From NCBI RefSeq assembly GCF_050717635.1, contig NZ_JBOITO010000042.1, positions 1 through 64,000 on the forward strand: DNA of 64,000 nt. Direction: 5' to 3'. The translations under genes were made by a program, and so were the position numbers. Below the pieces are notes generated by a model. That model searched no databases, was not told the DNA's origin, and was given only the letters and a program-made list of their open reading frames with translations. Source of the stretch: Clostridium_AD sp050717635 (GTDB lineage Bacteria; Bacillota; Clostridia; Clostridiales; Clostridiaceae). Shown piece by piece: positions 46,801 through 54,618 of this stretch (position 1 is the first letter of the stretch; each line of letters starts with the position of its first letter).

Positions 46801-46890
46801 GCCTTGAGCTTTACTATAAGGTAAAAATACTTCTTTTTTATTGACAGTTGCACGAAAATTACCAAACATTTCACAATGTATATAATTCAC
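43837..46890 (-). CDS. SARP/BTAD-AAA-TPR giant transcriptional regulator, copy 2
   Basis: About 1017 residues with the same architecture as the 23050-25968 protein: winged-helix SARP domain, BTAD, AAA/STAND ATPase with GEAGIGKTKL P-loop and LVFEDIQWSD Walker B, then many TPR-like repeats. Matching segments include AQGLFCYLLINKQDNREHIS versus AEALFYYILINKQASRDTLT. The chosen GTG (46890) sits 8 bases after AAGGGAG; an in-frame ATG 30 bases upstream lies before that site. Divergent from the racemase/carrier/hutH unit and convergent with the ergothioneine/hut operon, so likely controls histidine use. Confidence 0.87.
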   Translation of the reverse strand: MNYIHCEMFGNFRATVNKKEVFLPYSKAQGLFCYLLINKQDNREHISELFWANQEEGNAKKNLRNAIYKINKCFNIPILISPKKSVIMINSDIEIEADVYQFMSDENEIEIFKGEFLQGFCPKNAENFEVWLLEIRENLECIYINRLNKKIEVELQNNNYDIVEKYSKLLIKTDEFNENAYIYLLQSYKHQGKYNMAIETYNNVKKLFKDELSVSLDDKILNIINEIIDIMRTKEVTKKAIEFFFGRYNEMRKLQNNYNDFVNDNCSKAVLLVGEAGIGKTKLKDKFIDIVDKNTVYVLETYCYQFEKDCILKPWTVIVSKLSEIMKKENIEIPLLWESIIENCFSEVNEPDNNEQSIKISDRNYTLKYELVGNIINDILFKISHKKKIILVFEDIQWSDYGSLTFLSNMILHNNPNILCFMTYRNEYNIKIDEFLLSANKHNKIIRIDLKRFNNDETENFIKIGLPKGNFTKQILNKIYNETEGNPFFLTEYINTIKFNSNINLMSSKMHDIMKSRFLDVSEKCKNILRISSLFFDEIPLYILHEITGEDELNIIDAIEELKNKFILIELNNNHIITFMFTHQKLREFIYNNQSLARKKILHDKIGYIIEKKLLNNKNDISTYNKLVYHFSNADNYLKALKYSIKSLNVYLNFSHELYPVLYYKNIKSYDDLYFSNTKTIKSIKKIETLLTKVQNNYGNCNDVLKLEIEFLHIKGRYLIREGDYEKGVEFIEEMIKKANAIQDSDYSLDGYKQMIYYCIQTNNIDNMVKYVNLGLDKATTCNYNMEIGIFLRFKALYKKMQGKYDESENLFNESINIFSVTKSVADKYALSIAAAYNYIGDIRRQNIKFEEALGFFTKAINICKEKKIFTSLSIFNINAGETCFNMGNYPDAKIYFQNAMDIYKQFDLKWEKSIVEAFMSKIIISEKNYESALKYLKKSDLHSKLLKNPHEIGIVYMVKTQIKSEMKNNNKLDKIFNTYLDKSFQYYYEKSIEFLTASNDNYEITLLKSLIKDNNM

Positions 46891-47031
46891 CAAATCACTC
46901 CCTTGTAACACCATAAACATTCTTATATAAATTATACTACATTATAAATTATACTACACTATAAATAAAATGCAAAAATTGTTTCATATTAATCTTTCAT
47001 GTACAATTTCCAAGAAAATATAGGTTTATTT

Positions 47032-47061
47032 GACGTTTTGATGTTTATGATAAGTTATAAT
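47032..47061 (+). promoter_or_regulatory. Candidate promoter/activator element of the hutH unit
   Basis: GACGTTTTGATG (47032-47043), identical to the element before hutU, lies just upstream of TATAAT (47056-47061). A TTGACG starting at 47030 is 20 bases from the -10, too far for an unaided sigma-A promoter, which suits an activator. Confidence 0.4.
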
Positions 47062-47078
47062 AAGAATAAAGAAGGGAA

Positions 47079-47927
47079 GTGACAAAAATAAAGTTGCATT
47101 TTATTAAAGTAAATCCAGTAGAAAATATGACAATTTTTGTTTTAGATCCTGTACCGAGACAATTTCATATCAATATTGCTAATAAAATTATGGAGTATGG
47201 AAACATTTATGCTGAACAGGTTGGATTTATAGAAAAACCTTGTACAGAAGAAGGAAAAAGTAAAAATTGCATCAAACTTCAGATGATGGGAGGTGAGTTT
47301 TGTGGAAATGCTGCAAGATCATTAGCTGCGGTTTTGGCTTACAATGAGTATCCTTGTGTTGAAATGAAAAATAATAGATTTATTGTTCCACTAGAAGTAT
47401 CAGGATTTAATGGAGTAATAAACTGTGAAGTAGAACATCTGAAAGGTACTGAATATAATTCTAAAATTATTATGCCTTTAGTTAAAGAAACTAAAGATTT
47501 TTATGTTAATTACAATGCAACCGTTTACAAGTGTGCAATGGTAGAGTTTCCAGGAATAATTCATTTAATAGTAGACAGCAATGGAATACTCGATAAAGAA
47601 GATTTTTTTTATAACGTTAAAAATAAATTAGAGCATACAAAATTTGATGCCATAGGAATTATGTTTTACGATTATGAAAAGGATTTCATGCAACCTTTAG
47701 TATATGTTAAGGGAACTGATAGTTTATTTTGGGAAAGAAGTTGTGCATCAGGTACCTGTGCTTTAGCGGTAGCATTAACGCTAAAACAAGAAAAAAGCAT
47801 AGATATTTTAGTTGTGCAACCAGGCGGAGAGCTTCAAGTAGCCACTGAATGGTATAATGGCTGTATAAAAAGAATTCTCTTAAATGGTAAGGTGGAAATT
47901 GTTGCTGAAGGTAAAGTTTATCTATAA
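47079..47927 (+). CDS. DapF-fold racemase, candidate histidine racemase
   Basis: 282-residue cofactor-independent epimerase of the DapF superfamily with both catalytic cysteines: GGEFCGNAARS (C75) and ERSCASGTCALAVA (C222). It is distant from the true DapF at 17616 and lacks its NDF start motif. Known DapF-fold histidine racemases include CntK and a Fusobacterium enzyme. Its operon partners, a YuiF-type carrier and hutH, make D/L-histidine interconversion the best guess. The start is uncertain: GTG 47079 is only two bases from GAAGGG. Confidence 0.72.
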   Translation: MTKIKLHFIKVNPVENMTIFVLDPVPRQFHINIANKIMEYGNIYAEQVGFIEKPCTEEGKSKNCIKLQMMGGEFCGNAARSLAAVLAYNEYPCVEMKNNRFIVPLEVSGFNGVINCEVEHLKGTEYNSKIIMPLVKETKDFYVNYNATVYKCAMVEFPGIIHLIVDSNGILDKEDFFYNVKNKLEHTKFDAIGIMFYDYEKDFMQPLVYVKGTDSLFWERSCASGTCALAVALTLKQEKSIDILVVQPGGELQVATEWYNGCIKRILLNGKVEIVAEGKVYL

Positions 47928-47951
47928 TAATTAACCAAAAGGGGGAAAAAT

Positions 47952-49259
47952 ATGTTATTATTTAATGCAGTTGTTGTTTCGGTTATTGTAATGATAGTTT
48001 TATGTCTTTTTAAGTTAAATGTAATGTTGTCTATATTAATTGCAGCTATGACTGCGGGCTTAGTTTCAGGTACGTCCTTGGGTGAGACTATGGGGATACT
48101 CATTTCAGGAATGGGTGGAAATGCTGAAACTGCATTAAGTTACGTATTACTTGGTGCTTTAGCAGTAGCAGTAAACAAAACTGGACTAGCAGGAATTTTA
48201 GCTAAAAAAATATCTAAGATTGTAGGACAAAAGAAATATGTGTTTTTAATGTTATTAGCTTTTATAACTTGTTTTTCTCAAAATCTTATTCCAGTACATA
48301 TAGCATTTATTCCAATTCTAATACCACCATTAATTGGGTTAATGAATAAACTTAAAATAGATAGAAGAGCAGTTGCTTGTACACTTACCTTTGGATTAAA
48401 GACTCCATATGTTGTTTTACCGGTAGGATTTGGTCTTATATTTCATGGTATTATAAAAGCTGAGATGGCGAGAAATGGAGTACAAGTTGCACTAAGTGAT
48501 GTTTTTAAAGTTATGTGGTTTCCAGGTATTGGAATGGTTATTGGTATGCTTGTAGCTGTATTCTTTACTTATAGAAAACCAAGAGAATATAAAGATGTTC
48601 AAATAGATGGAATTGAAGAAATTAGAGATGAAGATATTAAGATGACAAGAAAGCATTGGTGTGCTTTAATTGGAGCGATATCTGCATTTGTAATTCAAGT
48701 TCTTACAGGATCTCTTCCTCTTGGCGCATTGGGAGCATTAGTTATAATATTTGCTACAGGAGCAATTAAGTTTGATCAAGTTGATGAACTTATGAATGGT
48801 GGAATAAAAATAATGGGATTAATAGCTTTTGTAATGCTTGTTGCAGCAGGTTATGGTGATGTTCTAAGAGAAACTGGAGCAGTCGAAACTTTAGTTTCAG
48901 CCGTTGCGGTTATGGTTGGTGGAAGTAAATTAGCAGGTTCAATATTAATGTTACTTGTTGGTTTGTTAGTAACAGTAGGTATAGGAAGTTCATTTGGTAC
49001 TATTCCTATAATAGCTGCAATTTACTGTCCACTTGCAACGAAACTTGGATTTACTCCACTGGGAATTATAATTCTAATAGGTGTTGCTGCAGCACTTGGG
49101 GATGCAGGTTCACCAGCATCAGATAGTACACTTGGACCAACATCAGGATTAAGTGTAGATGGCCAACACAACCACATATGGGATACATGCGTGCCAACAT
49201 TCCTACATTTTAATATACCATTAATAATATTTGGGGTTATAGGTTCGCTAATATTTTAA
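47952..49259 (+). CDS. YuiF-type Na+/H+ antiporter-superfamily amino-acid carrier, candidate histidine permease
   Basis: 435-residue membrane protein of about 11-12 helices. The inverted-repeat carrier fold shows FGLKTPYVVLPVGFG (about 147-161) in one half and GDAGSPASDSTLGPTSG (about 377-393) in the other, the latter typical of YuiF-like proteins annotated as putative amino-acid transporters. Lies between the racemase-like gene (24 bases) and hutH (62 bases), so histidine is the probable cargo. GGGGG site before ATG. Confidence 0.82.
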   Translation: MLLFNAVVVSVIVMIVLCLFKLNVMLSILIAAMTAGLVSGTSLGETMGILISGMGGNAETALSYVLLGALAVAVNKTGLAGILAKKISKIVGQKKYVFLMLLAFITCFSQNLIPVHIAFIPILIPPLIGLMNKLKIDRRAVACTLTFGLKTPYVVLPVGFGLIFHGIIKAEMARNGVQVALSDVFKVMWFPGIGMVIGMLVAVFFTYRKPREYKDVQIDGIEEIRDEDIKMTRKHWCALIGAISAFVIQVLTGSLPLGALGALVIIFATGAIKFDQVDELMNGGIKIMGLIAFVMLVAAGYGDVLRETGAVETLVSAVAVMVGGSKLAGSILMLLVGLLVTVGIGSSFGTIPIIAAIYCPLATKLGFTPLGIIILIGVAAALGDAGSPASDSTLGPTSGLSVDGQHNHIWDTCVPTFLHFNIPLIIFGVIGSLIF

Positions 49260-49321
49260 TCTAAATAACCATAGTTTTTTACTTTAAATAAATTACTAAT
49301 AAATTTTTAGGAGGAATAAAA

Positions 49322-50851
49322 ATGAGAGAAATAGTTTTAACAGGAAATGATTTAACTTTAGATGATATGGTAGCTATAGCTAGAGAGGGTTGCACGGTTT
49401 CTATAAAAGAAGGTGCTATAGCAAGAGTTATAAAATCAAGAGCGATAATTGATGATATAGTTCAAAATGAAAGGGCAGTTTATGGTGTAACTACAGGCTT
49501 TGGTGAATTTTGTAATGTGAGCATTTCAAAAGAAGATTGTAAAACACTTCAAAGAAATTTAATTTGTTCACATGCTTGTGGATATGGTCCTAAATTCCCA
49601 AATGATGTTGTACGCGCTATAATGCTTTTAAGAGCTAATGCACTATCAAAAGGATATTCAGGAATAAAACCAGAAACGCTGCAAACATTAATTGAAATGA
49701 TTAATAAAGGTGTTTATCCAACAATTCCTGAAAAAGGATCTTTAGGAGCATCAGGAGATTTAGCACCGCTTGCACATATGGTTTTACCTATGATTGGTGA
49801 AGGTGAAGCAGAATATAAAGGAGAAATATTACCAGGTAGAGTTGCTATGGAAAAAGCAGGAATTCCTATAATAGAACTTGATGCTAAAGAAGGTTTAGCA
49901 CTTATAAATGGTACTCAAGTTTTAACTGCAACAGGAGCTTTAGCTACTTATGATGCTATAAGGTTATTAAAAACTAGTGATATAGCAGCAGCTTTAACAA
50001 TGGAAGCACTAAGGGGAATTACAGATGCTTTTGATCCAAGAATTCATATGGTAAGACCACAGCCAGGACAATTAGCAACAGCAAGAAACATATTAAAATT
50101 AGTTGAAGGTAGTACTTATGTAACAAGGCAAGGTGAGGTAAGAGTACAAGATGCTTACTCAATAAGATGTGTACCACAAATTCATGGTGCAAGTAAAGAT
50201 GCTATAAACTATGTAAAAATTCAAGTTGAAACAGAAATAAATTCAGTTACAGATAACCCTATAGTAACAGAAGAGGGAGACGTAATTTCGGGAGGTAATT
50301 TTCACGGAGAGCCTATGGCATTAAGCTTTGATTTCTTAGGAATCGGATCAGCTGAAATTGCTAGTGTATCTGAGCGAAGATTAGAAAGACTTATCAACCC
50401 TCAGTTAAATGATTTGCCAGCATTTTTAGCTAAACATGGTGGACTAAACTCAGGATTCATGATTACACAATATGCAGCAGCAGCTTTGGTATCTGAAAAT
50501 AAAATATTAGCTCATCCTGCATCAGTAGATTCAATACCTTCTTCAGCTAATCAAGAAGACTTAGTTAGTATGGGAACAATAGCAGCAAGAAAGGCTAGAG
50601 ATATAGTTGATAATGCATCTAGAGTAGTTTCAACAGAAATATTAGCTGCATGTCAAGCTATAGATTTTAGAAAAGGATCTGGATTCAAACTTGGGAAAGC
50701 AACTCAAGAAGCTTACAATTTAGTTAGAAAAACTGTAGACTTTAATGAATATGATGTAATTATGTATAAAAATTTAGATAAAGTAACTGAACTTGTTAAA
50801 AGTGGAAAAATATTAGAATCAGTAGAAAAAGTAGTAGAAATAGAATATTAA
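49322..50851 (+). CDS. hutH: Histidine ammonia-lyase
   Basis: Deaminates L-histidine to urocanate using the self-made MIO group. 509 residues with intact MIO tripeptide in GSLGASGDLAPLAH (Ala143-Ser144-Gly145), VYGVTTGFG (Tyr54), QDAYSIRCVPQIHGA, NSVTDNPIV and SANQEDLVSMG. AGGAGG site. Contrast with the MIO-less paralogue at 29077. Ends at a strong terminator. Confidence 0.96.
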   Translation: MREIVLTGNDLTLDDMVAIAREGCTVSIKEGAIARVIKSRAIIDDIVQNERAVYGVTTGFGEFCNVSISKEDCKTLQRNLICSHACGYGPKFPNDVVRAIMLLRANALSKGYSGIKPETLQTLIEMINKGVYPTIPEKGSLGASGDLAPLAHMVLPMIGEGEAEYKGEILPGRVAMEKAGIPIIELDAKEGLALINGTQVLTATGALATYDAIRLLKTSDIAAALTMEALRGITDAFDPRIHMVRPQPGQLATARNILKLVEGSTYVTRQGEVRVQDAYSIRCVPQIHGASKDAINYVKIQVETEINSVTDNPIVTEEGDVISGGNFHGEPMALSFDFLGIGSAEIASVSERRLERLINPQLNDLPAFLAKHGGLNSGFMITQYAAAALVSENKILAHPASVDSIPSSANQEDLVSMGTIAARKARDIVDNASRVVSTEILAACQAIDFRKGSGFKLGKATQEAYNLVRKTVDFNEYDVIMYKNLDKVTELVKSGKILESVEKVVEIEY

Positions 50852-50884
50852 TATAATCAATAGTAGAAAAAAATATTTTATTTG

Positions 50885-50942
50885 AATATAAGAGGCTATC
50901 TAAAAGTAATTTTAGATAGCCTCTTATATTAATTGTTTTTTT
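50885..50942 (+). terminator. Terminator after hutH
   Basis: A 21-bp arm (AATATAAGAGGCTATCTAAAA) and its exact complement around GTAA, followed by AATTG and T8. Confidence 0.95.
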
Positions 50943-51034
50943 TACTACTTGTTTATTTGATGTGGTATAATAATAGTAAATAATTGGGGATTATTGATTA
51001 ATATTGAGCGATTATAAGGGGTGGAATTATAGAA

Positions 51035-51652
51035 ATGTTCTTAATAAAAGGAGTTATTATAGGTATGTTTGTTTCATTTCCTGTTGGGCCTCTCGGGCTT
51101 TTATCTATACAAAGATCTATAAATAAGGGGTGGAAAATAGGTTTTTTTTCAGCAGTTGGTACAATTACAGCAGATTTAGTTTATTCTTCGCTTGCAATTT
51201 TAGGAATAAGCTTTATTAATAATTTTGTGAATATCCACAGATATCTCATTAATGGTGTAACTGGAGTTTTATTTTTAATAGTTGGAATTAATATTCTTAG
51301 TAGTGGAATAGAAAGAAAAAAATTAAAGGAAGATAATGAAGCGGACAAAATACATCCATTTTTCAAACATTTTCTAATGGGGTTATCAAATCCTATGACA
51401 TTTTTAATTTTCTTTGCTATATTTACTAAAATAGGTATATATGTAGATCATGGGACGACGTTACAGCATATGACATTTGTCATATCGATATTTTTAGGAT
51501 CTTCTATTATATGGTTAATAACTACAAATTTAATAGAAAAATATAAAAAAACATATAAATTTGAGTGTTTTGACTTTATAGATAAAATAATTGGTTCGGT
51601 TATTATTATATTTGGTATTTTTAGTATCCTAAAAGGAATACTAAGATTCTAG
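51035..51652 (+). CDS. LysE/RhtB-family exporter
   Basis: 205-residue membrane protein with about six helices; N-terminal SFPVGPLGLLSIQRSI carries the family's PxGP motif near residue 17. Members export amino acids such as lysine or homoserine/threonine. The SNPMTFLIFFAIF segment (about 117-129) matches the second conserved block. Solitary gene, preceded by AGGGGTGG and followed by a repeat element and a terminator. Confidence 0.88.
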   Translation: MFLIKGVIIGMFVSFPVGPLGLLSIQRSINKGWKIGFFSAVGTITADLVYSSLAILGISFINNFVNIHRYLINGVTGVLFLIVGINILSSGIERKKLKEDNEADKIHPFFKHFLMGLSNPMTFLIFFAIFTKIGIYVDHGTTLQHMTFVISIFLGSSIIWLITTNLIEKYKKTYKFECFDFIDKIIGSVIIIFGIFSILKGILRF

Positions 51653-51674
51653 TGGGGCCACCTAATCTTTTAAA

Positions 51675-51702
51675 GGTGCTACCTACGTGCAAGTGGCAAG
51701 TT
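51675..51702. repeat. Dispersed GTGCCAC/GTGGCAAG repeat, copy A
   Basis: GGTGCTACCTACGTGCAAGT, then GGCAAGTT. Diverged copy of the element also at 54374, 58399 and 60312; lies between the lysE stop and its terminator. Confidence 0.75.
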
Positions 51703-51721
51703 CATATAAATTAATAAAAAA

Positions 51722-51763
51722 ATCGACTTGTCTATTTAAGATAAGCCGATAAATTATTTTTAT
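51722..51763 (+). terminator. Terminator after the LysE-family gene
   Basis: ATCGACTTGTCT pairs with AGATAAGCCGAT (one mismatch, one G-U), followed by AAATTATTTTTATTT. Confidence 0.6.
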
Positions 51764-51801
51764 TTATGTACTTATAATTAGTTAACAATGGAACGATATA
51801 T

Positions 51802-52290
51802 TTAAGCAGCTTTTTTTGACTCTGATTTTGACTTTGACTTTGCTAAGAGCTCGGTAGCGTATCCCATAGGACATACTTGACACCAGCTTCTAGGTTTAAA
51901 TATGATTCCCATTATAACTCCTAGTGTTAGGGAAGCTGTCATAAATCGAAATAGGGCAAAACTTATTCTATATATATTTGGTCCTGCATGATACATAGAA
52001 AAACTAAATAACATTATCATTATAGTCAATAATACTTTTTTGCCGTGTTTTCTAATTGGCACAGGAAGAGCATTATTGAAACTGATTTCTTTTAAAAATT
52101 TTTGTAATATAGAGCCTCTAGGACAATAATGTGAACAGTGAATTTTACCTTTTCCACGTATAGCATGGTACATTGGCATAGTCATGCATATAATTCCTAG
52201 TAATCCAAATCTAATATCCAATATTGAAAGTAAAATAAATGAAACCATTATAATCCATGACCAACTTTGATGTGATTTTTTTCTTGTCAT
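51802..52290 (-). CDS. NapH/NosR-like membrane 4Fe-4S protein
   Basis: 162 residues with about four hydrophobic segments and two cysteine motifs of the membrane ferredoxin type: CSHYCPRGS (about 52-60) and CQVCPMGY (about 137-144). It probably carries electrons at the membrane; two short CxxxCP-type motifs suggest a single shared cluster or a heme/metal-maturation role. Tail is a Lys/Ser repeat (AKSKSKSESKK). GGGAGG before the ATG. Confidence 0.7.
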   Translation of the reverse strand: MTRKKSHQSWSWIIMVSFILLSILDIRFGLLGIICMTMPMYHAIRGKGKIHCSHYCPRGSILQKFLKEISFNNALPVPIRKHGKKVLLTIMIMLFSFSMYHAGPNIYRISFALFRFMTASLTLGVIMGIIFKPRSWCQVCPMGYATELLAKSKSKSESKKAA

Positions 52291-52326
52291 AAATACCTCC
52301 CGCGTGTATAGTTAATTCTAGTTTAT

Positions 52327-52348
52327 TATACGTGTAGGGGGTATATAC
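52327..52348. promoter_or_regulatory. GC-run element upstream of the 4Fe-4S protein gene
   Basis: TATACGTGTAGGGGGTATAT contains the ATACCCCC half-site style (reverse strand) seen in CsoR/CstR operators. Only one half is clear and no csoR gene is present, so this is a weak suggestion. Confidence 0.2.
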
Positions 52349-52449
52349 GTCAATGGTAGATTAAGACATTATTTATTTATCAGCATCTAAAATAGAATGT
52401 TTTTAGTGGTTTAAATAATATAAGAGCACAAAAGAAGGGAATTTAACAC

Positions 52450-53355
52450 ATGAGAATTATAGAAGTAAAGGGAAATACATTTTGCATTAATACAGGTATG
52501 ACGTACATACCTTTTTATAAAATTAATAATGAAGAAATTATTATGCTAGACTCAGGATGGGCACAAGGAGAGAAAAAAGGAATAGACGAACTCTTAGAAC
52601 AAAACAACTTTAAAGTAGTTGCTATAATATGTACTCATGCTCATGTAGATCACGTAGGGAATAATGCATATTTAAAAGGTAAATATAATTGTATTATCGC
52701 CATGCCAGCTTATGAAGCGCTTATTTGCAGTTCTACAGTGAATCTTAAAATGTATTACAATAACCAAACATTATCTGATGTTTCTGAGCATTTTGGACAT
52801 ATGGTATGCGTTACAGATATTATGATTTTGAATAACCAAGATAGTATAAATGTGCGAGGCGTTAAATTTAATATTATTCATACACCAGGACACAGTCCTG
52901 CACATATATGTATTACTACTCCTGATGATGTTGCTTATTTAGCAGATGCCCTCATAAGCTATGAAGTCATGAGAGGAGCTAAAATGCCCTATGCTTATAT
53001 ACTTAGTGAGGATTTGAAAAGTAAATCAAAGCTATATGATTTAAAATATAGTAAATATATAGTGGCACACAAAGGTATGTATGATGATATTACAAAGCTT
53101 ATAACGGATAATATAGATTTCTATAAGGATAGAGCAACTCAAATAGCTACCGTCATAGAAGGTGCTATGACAATGGAAGATATCCTTAAGGCGGTTATTA
53201 AAAATTTTAATATTAATGTGAAAAACAGATATAGATATACAATGATAGAAAGAATGTTAAAGTCTTATGTTGAATATTTAAATGAAACAGGGATTCTAGT
53301 TTTAAATATGGATAAGGGATTTCTTAAATATTCAAAAGGATTATCAGAGGATTAG
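52450..53355 (+). CDS. Metallo-beta-lactamase-fold hydrolase
   Basis: 301-residue MBL-superfamily protein. Metal motif THAHVDHVGN (HxHxDH, about 61-70), second His in HTPGHSPAH (about 140-148), Asp in YLADALIS and a late His in VAHKGMYDD. The C-terminal 80 residues are helical. Glyoxalase-II-like or general esterase/thioesterase activities occur in this subgroup; substrate unknown. GAAGGGA site; convergent with the yitT-type gene. Confidence 0.85.
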   Translation: MRIIEVKGNTFCINTGMTYIPFYKINNEEIIMLDSGWAQGEKKGIDELLEQNNFKVVAIICTHAHVDHVGNNAYLKGKYNCIIAMPAYEALICSSTVNLKMYYNNQTLSDVSEHFGHMVCVTDIMILNNQDSINVRGVKFNIIHTPGHSPAHICITTPDDVAYLADALISYEVMRGAKMPYAYILSEDLKSKSKLYDLKYSKYIVAHKGMYDDITKLITDNIDFYKDRATQIATVIEGAMTMEDILKAVIKNFNINVKNRYRYTMIERMLKSYVEYLNETGILVLNMDKGFLKYSKGLSED

Positions 53356-53373
53356 TATCTACTATTAAAATTA

Positions 53374-54234
53374 CTATATTAAATCGTTTACAAACCCTTT
53401 TCCCCTAACTTCAGAAGCATCGACTGTAATCATAAAAGCATTATCGTCGATTTCTTTAACAATTAATTTTAATTCGGGAATCTGATGGAGTGCTATCGTA
53501 CAAAATAATATTTTTTCATTTTTACCAGTATATGCACCTTGACCATATAAAAAAGTAACCCCTCTATGCATTTTATACAAGATTCCATCGCAAATTTCTT
53601 TCTCCTTTTGAGTAATAATAAGAACTAATTTTTGTTTGCTTATTCCATTTATTATTCTGTCAGTAACTTCTGCCGTTATAAACATAGCGGCAACAGTATA
53701 TAAAGCACTGGTTATTCCAAAAAAGAAAGTAGCGATACAAACAATTGAAATATTAATGAAAAAGGATATTCGTCCTATTTTAAAATTATCATGTTTTACT
53801 TTTATAAGTGCAGAAATAATATTTACGCCTCCCGCGGAACCGTGATTGCTAAATAGTGTTCCTATGCCAATTCCATTTAAAACCCCACCGTATAAACATA
53901 ATATAAGTGTATCATCTGTGGTAATAAGTGATTTTAACGGAGCGGTTAAAATTAAGAATAGTGAAAATGAGATTATACCTATAAATGTAAGGATAGTAAA
54001 CCGGATATTAAGGTATTTATAGCTTAAAATTAATAATGGAATATTTAATAAGAGTACAGTGTATCCAGCAGGAAATTTAAATAAATATTGAATGATTAAA
54101 GATATACCAGTAGCACCACCACTTAAAAGCTGTGCATTGGAAATAAATAAATTAATTCCAAGAGCAGATATCAAACTTCCTAGCATTATAAATAAAATAT
54201 TCTTAATGATACTTTTGTTTATATAGTTGTGCAT
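53374..54234 (-). CDS. YitT-family membrane protein (DUF161/DUF2179)
   Basis: 286 residues: five to six membrane helices (about 10-185) with the family's ALGINLFISNAQLLSGGATG and FSNHGSAGGVNI motifs. A soluble DUF2179 domain (about 195-280) contains GVTFLYGQGAYTGKNEKILFC (broken here only by length limits of the motif: Y-G-x-G-x-Y-x-G). Function of the family is unsettled, possibly transport. AAGGGG before the ATG. Confidence 0.88.
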   Translation of the reverse strand: MHNYINKSIIKNILFIMLGSLISALGINLFISNAQLLSGGATGISLIIQYLFKFPAGYTVLLLNIPLLILSYKYLNIRFTILTFIGIISFSLFLILTAPLKSLITTDDTLILCLYGGVLNGIGIGTLFSNHGSAGGVNIISALIKVKHDNFKIGRISFFINISIVCIATFFFGITSALYTVAAMFITAEVTDRIINGISKQKLVLIITQKEKEICDGILYKMHRGVTFLYGQGAYTGKNEKILFCTIALHQIPELKLIVKEIDDNAFMITVDASEVRGKGFVNDLI

Positions 54235-54373
54235 TTTGTTACCCCTTTCGAATGAAAATCTTTTTTAAAGACTGTTATGGTGGTTAGTTGGTATCTATTA
54301 AAGGAAAATCAATTATATTGTTATTCTATTTATATTGTGCCACAATAGTACCATATTGGGAAGCAATATTAAT

Positions 54374-54402
54374 GGTGCCACTCACGTGGCAAGTGGCAAG
54401 TT
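54374..54402. repeat. Dispersed GTGCCAC/GTGGCAAG repeat, copy B
   Basis: GGTGCCACTCACGTGGCAAG then TGGCAAGTT. Can fold: GCCAC pairs with GTGGC, and GTGGCAA is duplicated. Confidence 0.85.
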
Positions 54403-54422
54403 AAAATAAATTTCGGATTTAT

Positions 54423-54456
54423 CCCTATCTTCATATGAAGATAGGGTATTTTGTTT
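54423..54456 (+). terminator. Orphan intrinsic terminator
   Basis: CCCTATCTTCA pairs with TGAAGATAGGG, then TATTTTGTTTTTT. Not preceded by a plus-strand gene. Confidence 0.65.
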
Positions 54457-54618
54457 TTTGAAAATATTTATATGATTTAATTAAAACTAAATGGGGTTAT
54501 AGACCGTCTAATTAGTATAAGCATAAAAAAAAAATTGTTATTAAGTAAATTTATTATAATTATCTACAATTAGAGAGTGTTTAATTACAAAATTATATTA
54601 GAAATGGAGGATTTGAAA

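Larger units (their letters stand above)
54235..54618. other. Intergenic region with repeat and orphan terminator
   Basis: Holds the promoter side of the yitT-type gene, one copy of the dispersed repeat (54374-54402), a strong hairpin (54423-54446) and the leader of the sigma-factor gene. No convincing ORF. The hairpin faces the plus strand although no plus-strand gene precedes it, so a short untranslated RNA is conceivable. Confidence 0.45.

Noticed and set aside
47079..47927. Second diaminopimelate epimerase or PhzF-like protein
   Set aside because: A bona fide dapF is at 17616. This one has diverged Cys motifs and sits with hutH, so histidine racemase is a better fit.
52327..52348. Firm CsoR/CstR operator
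   Set aside because: Only one half-site is convincing and no cognate regulator gene is in the window; left as a low-confidence feature.
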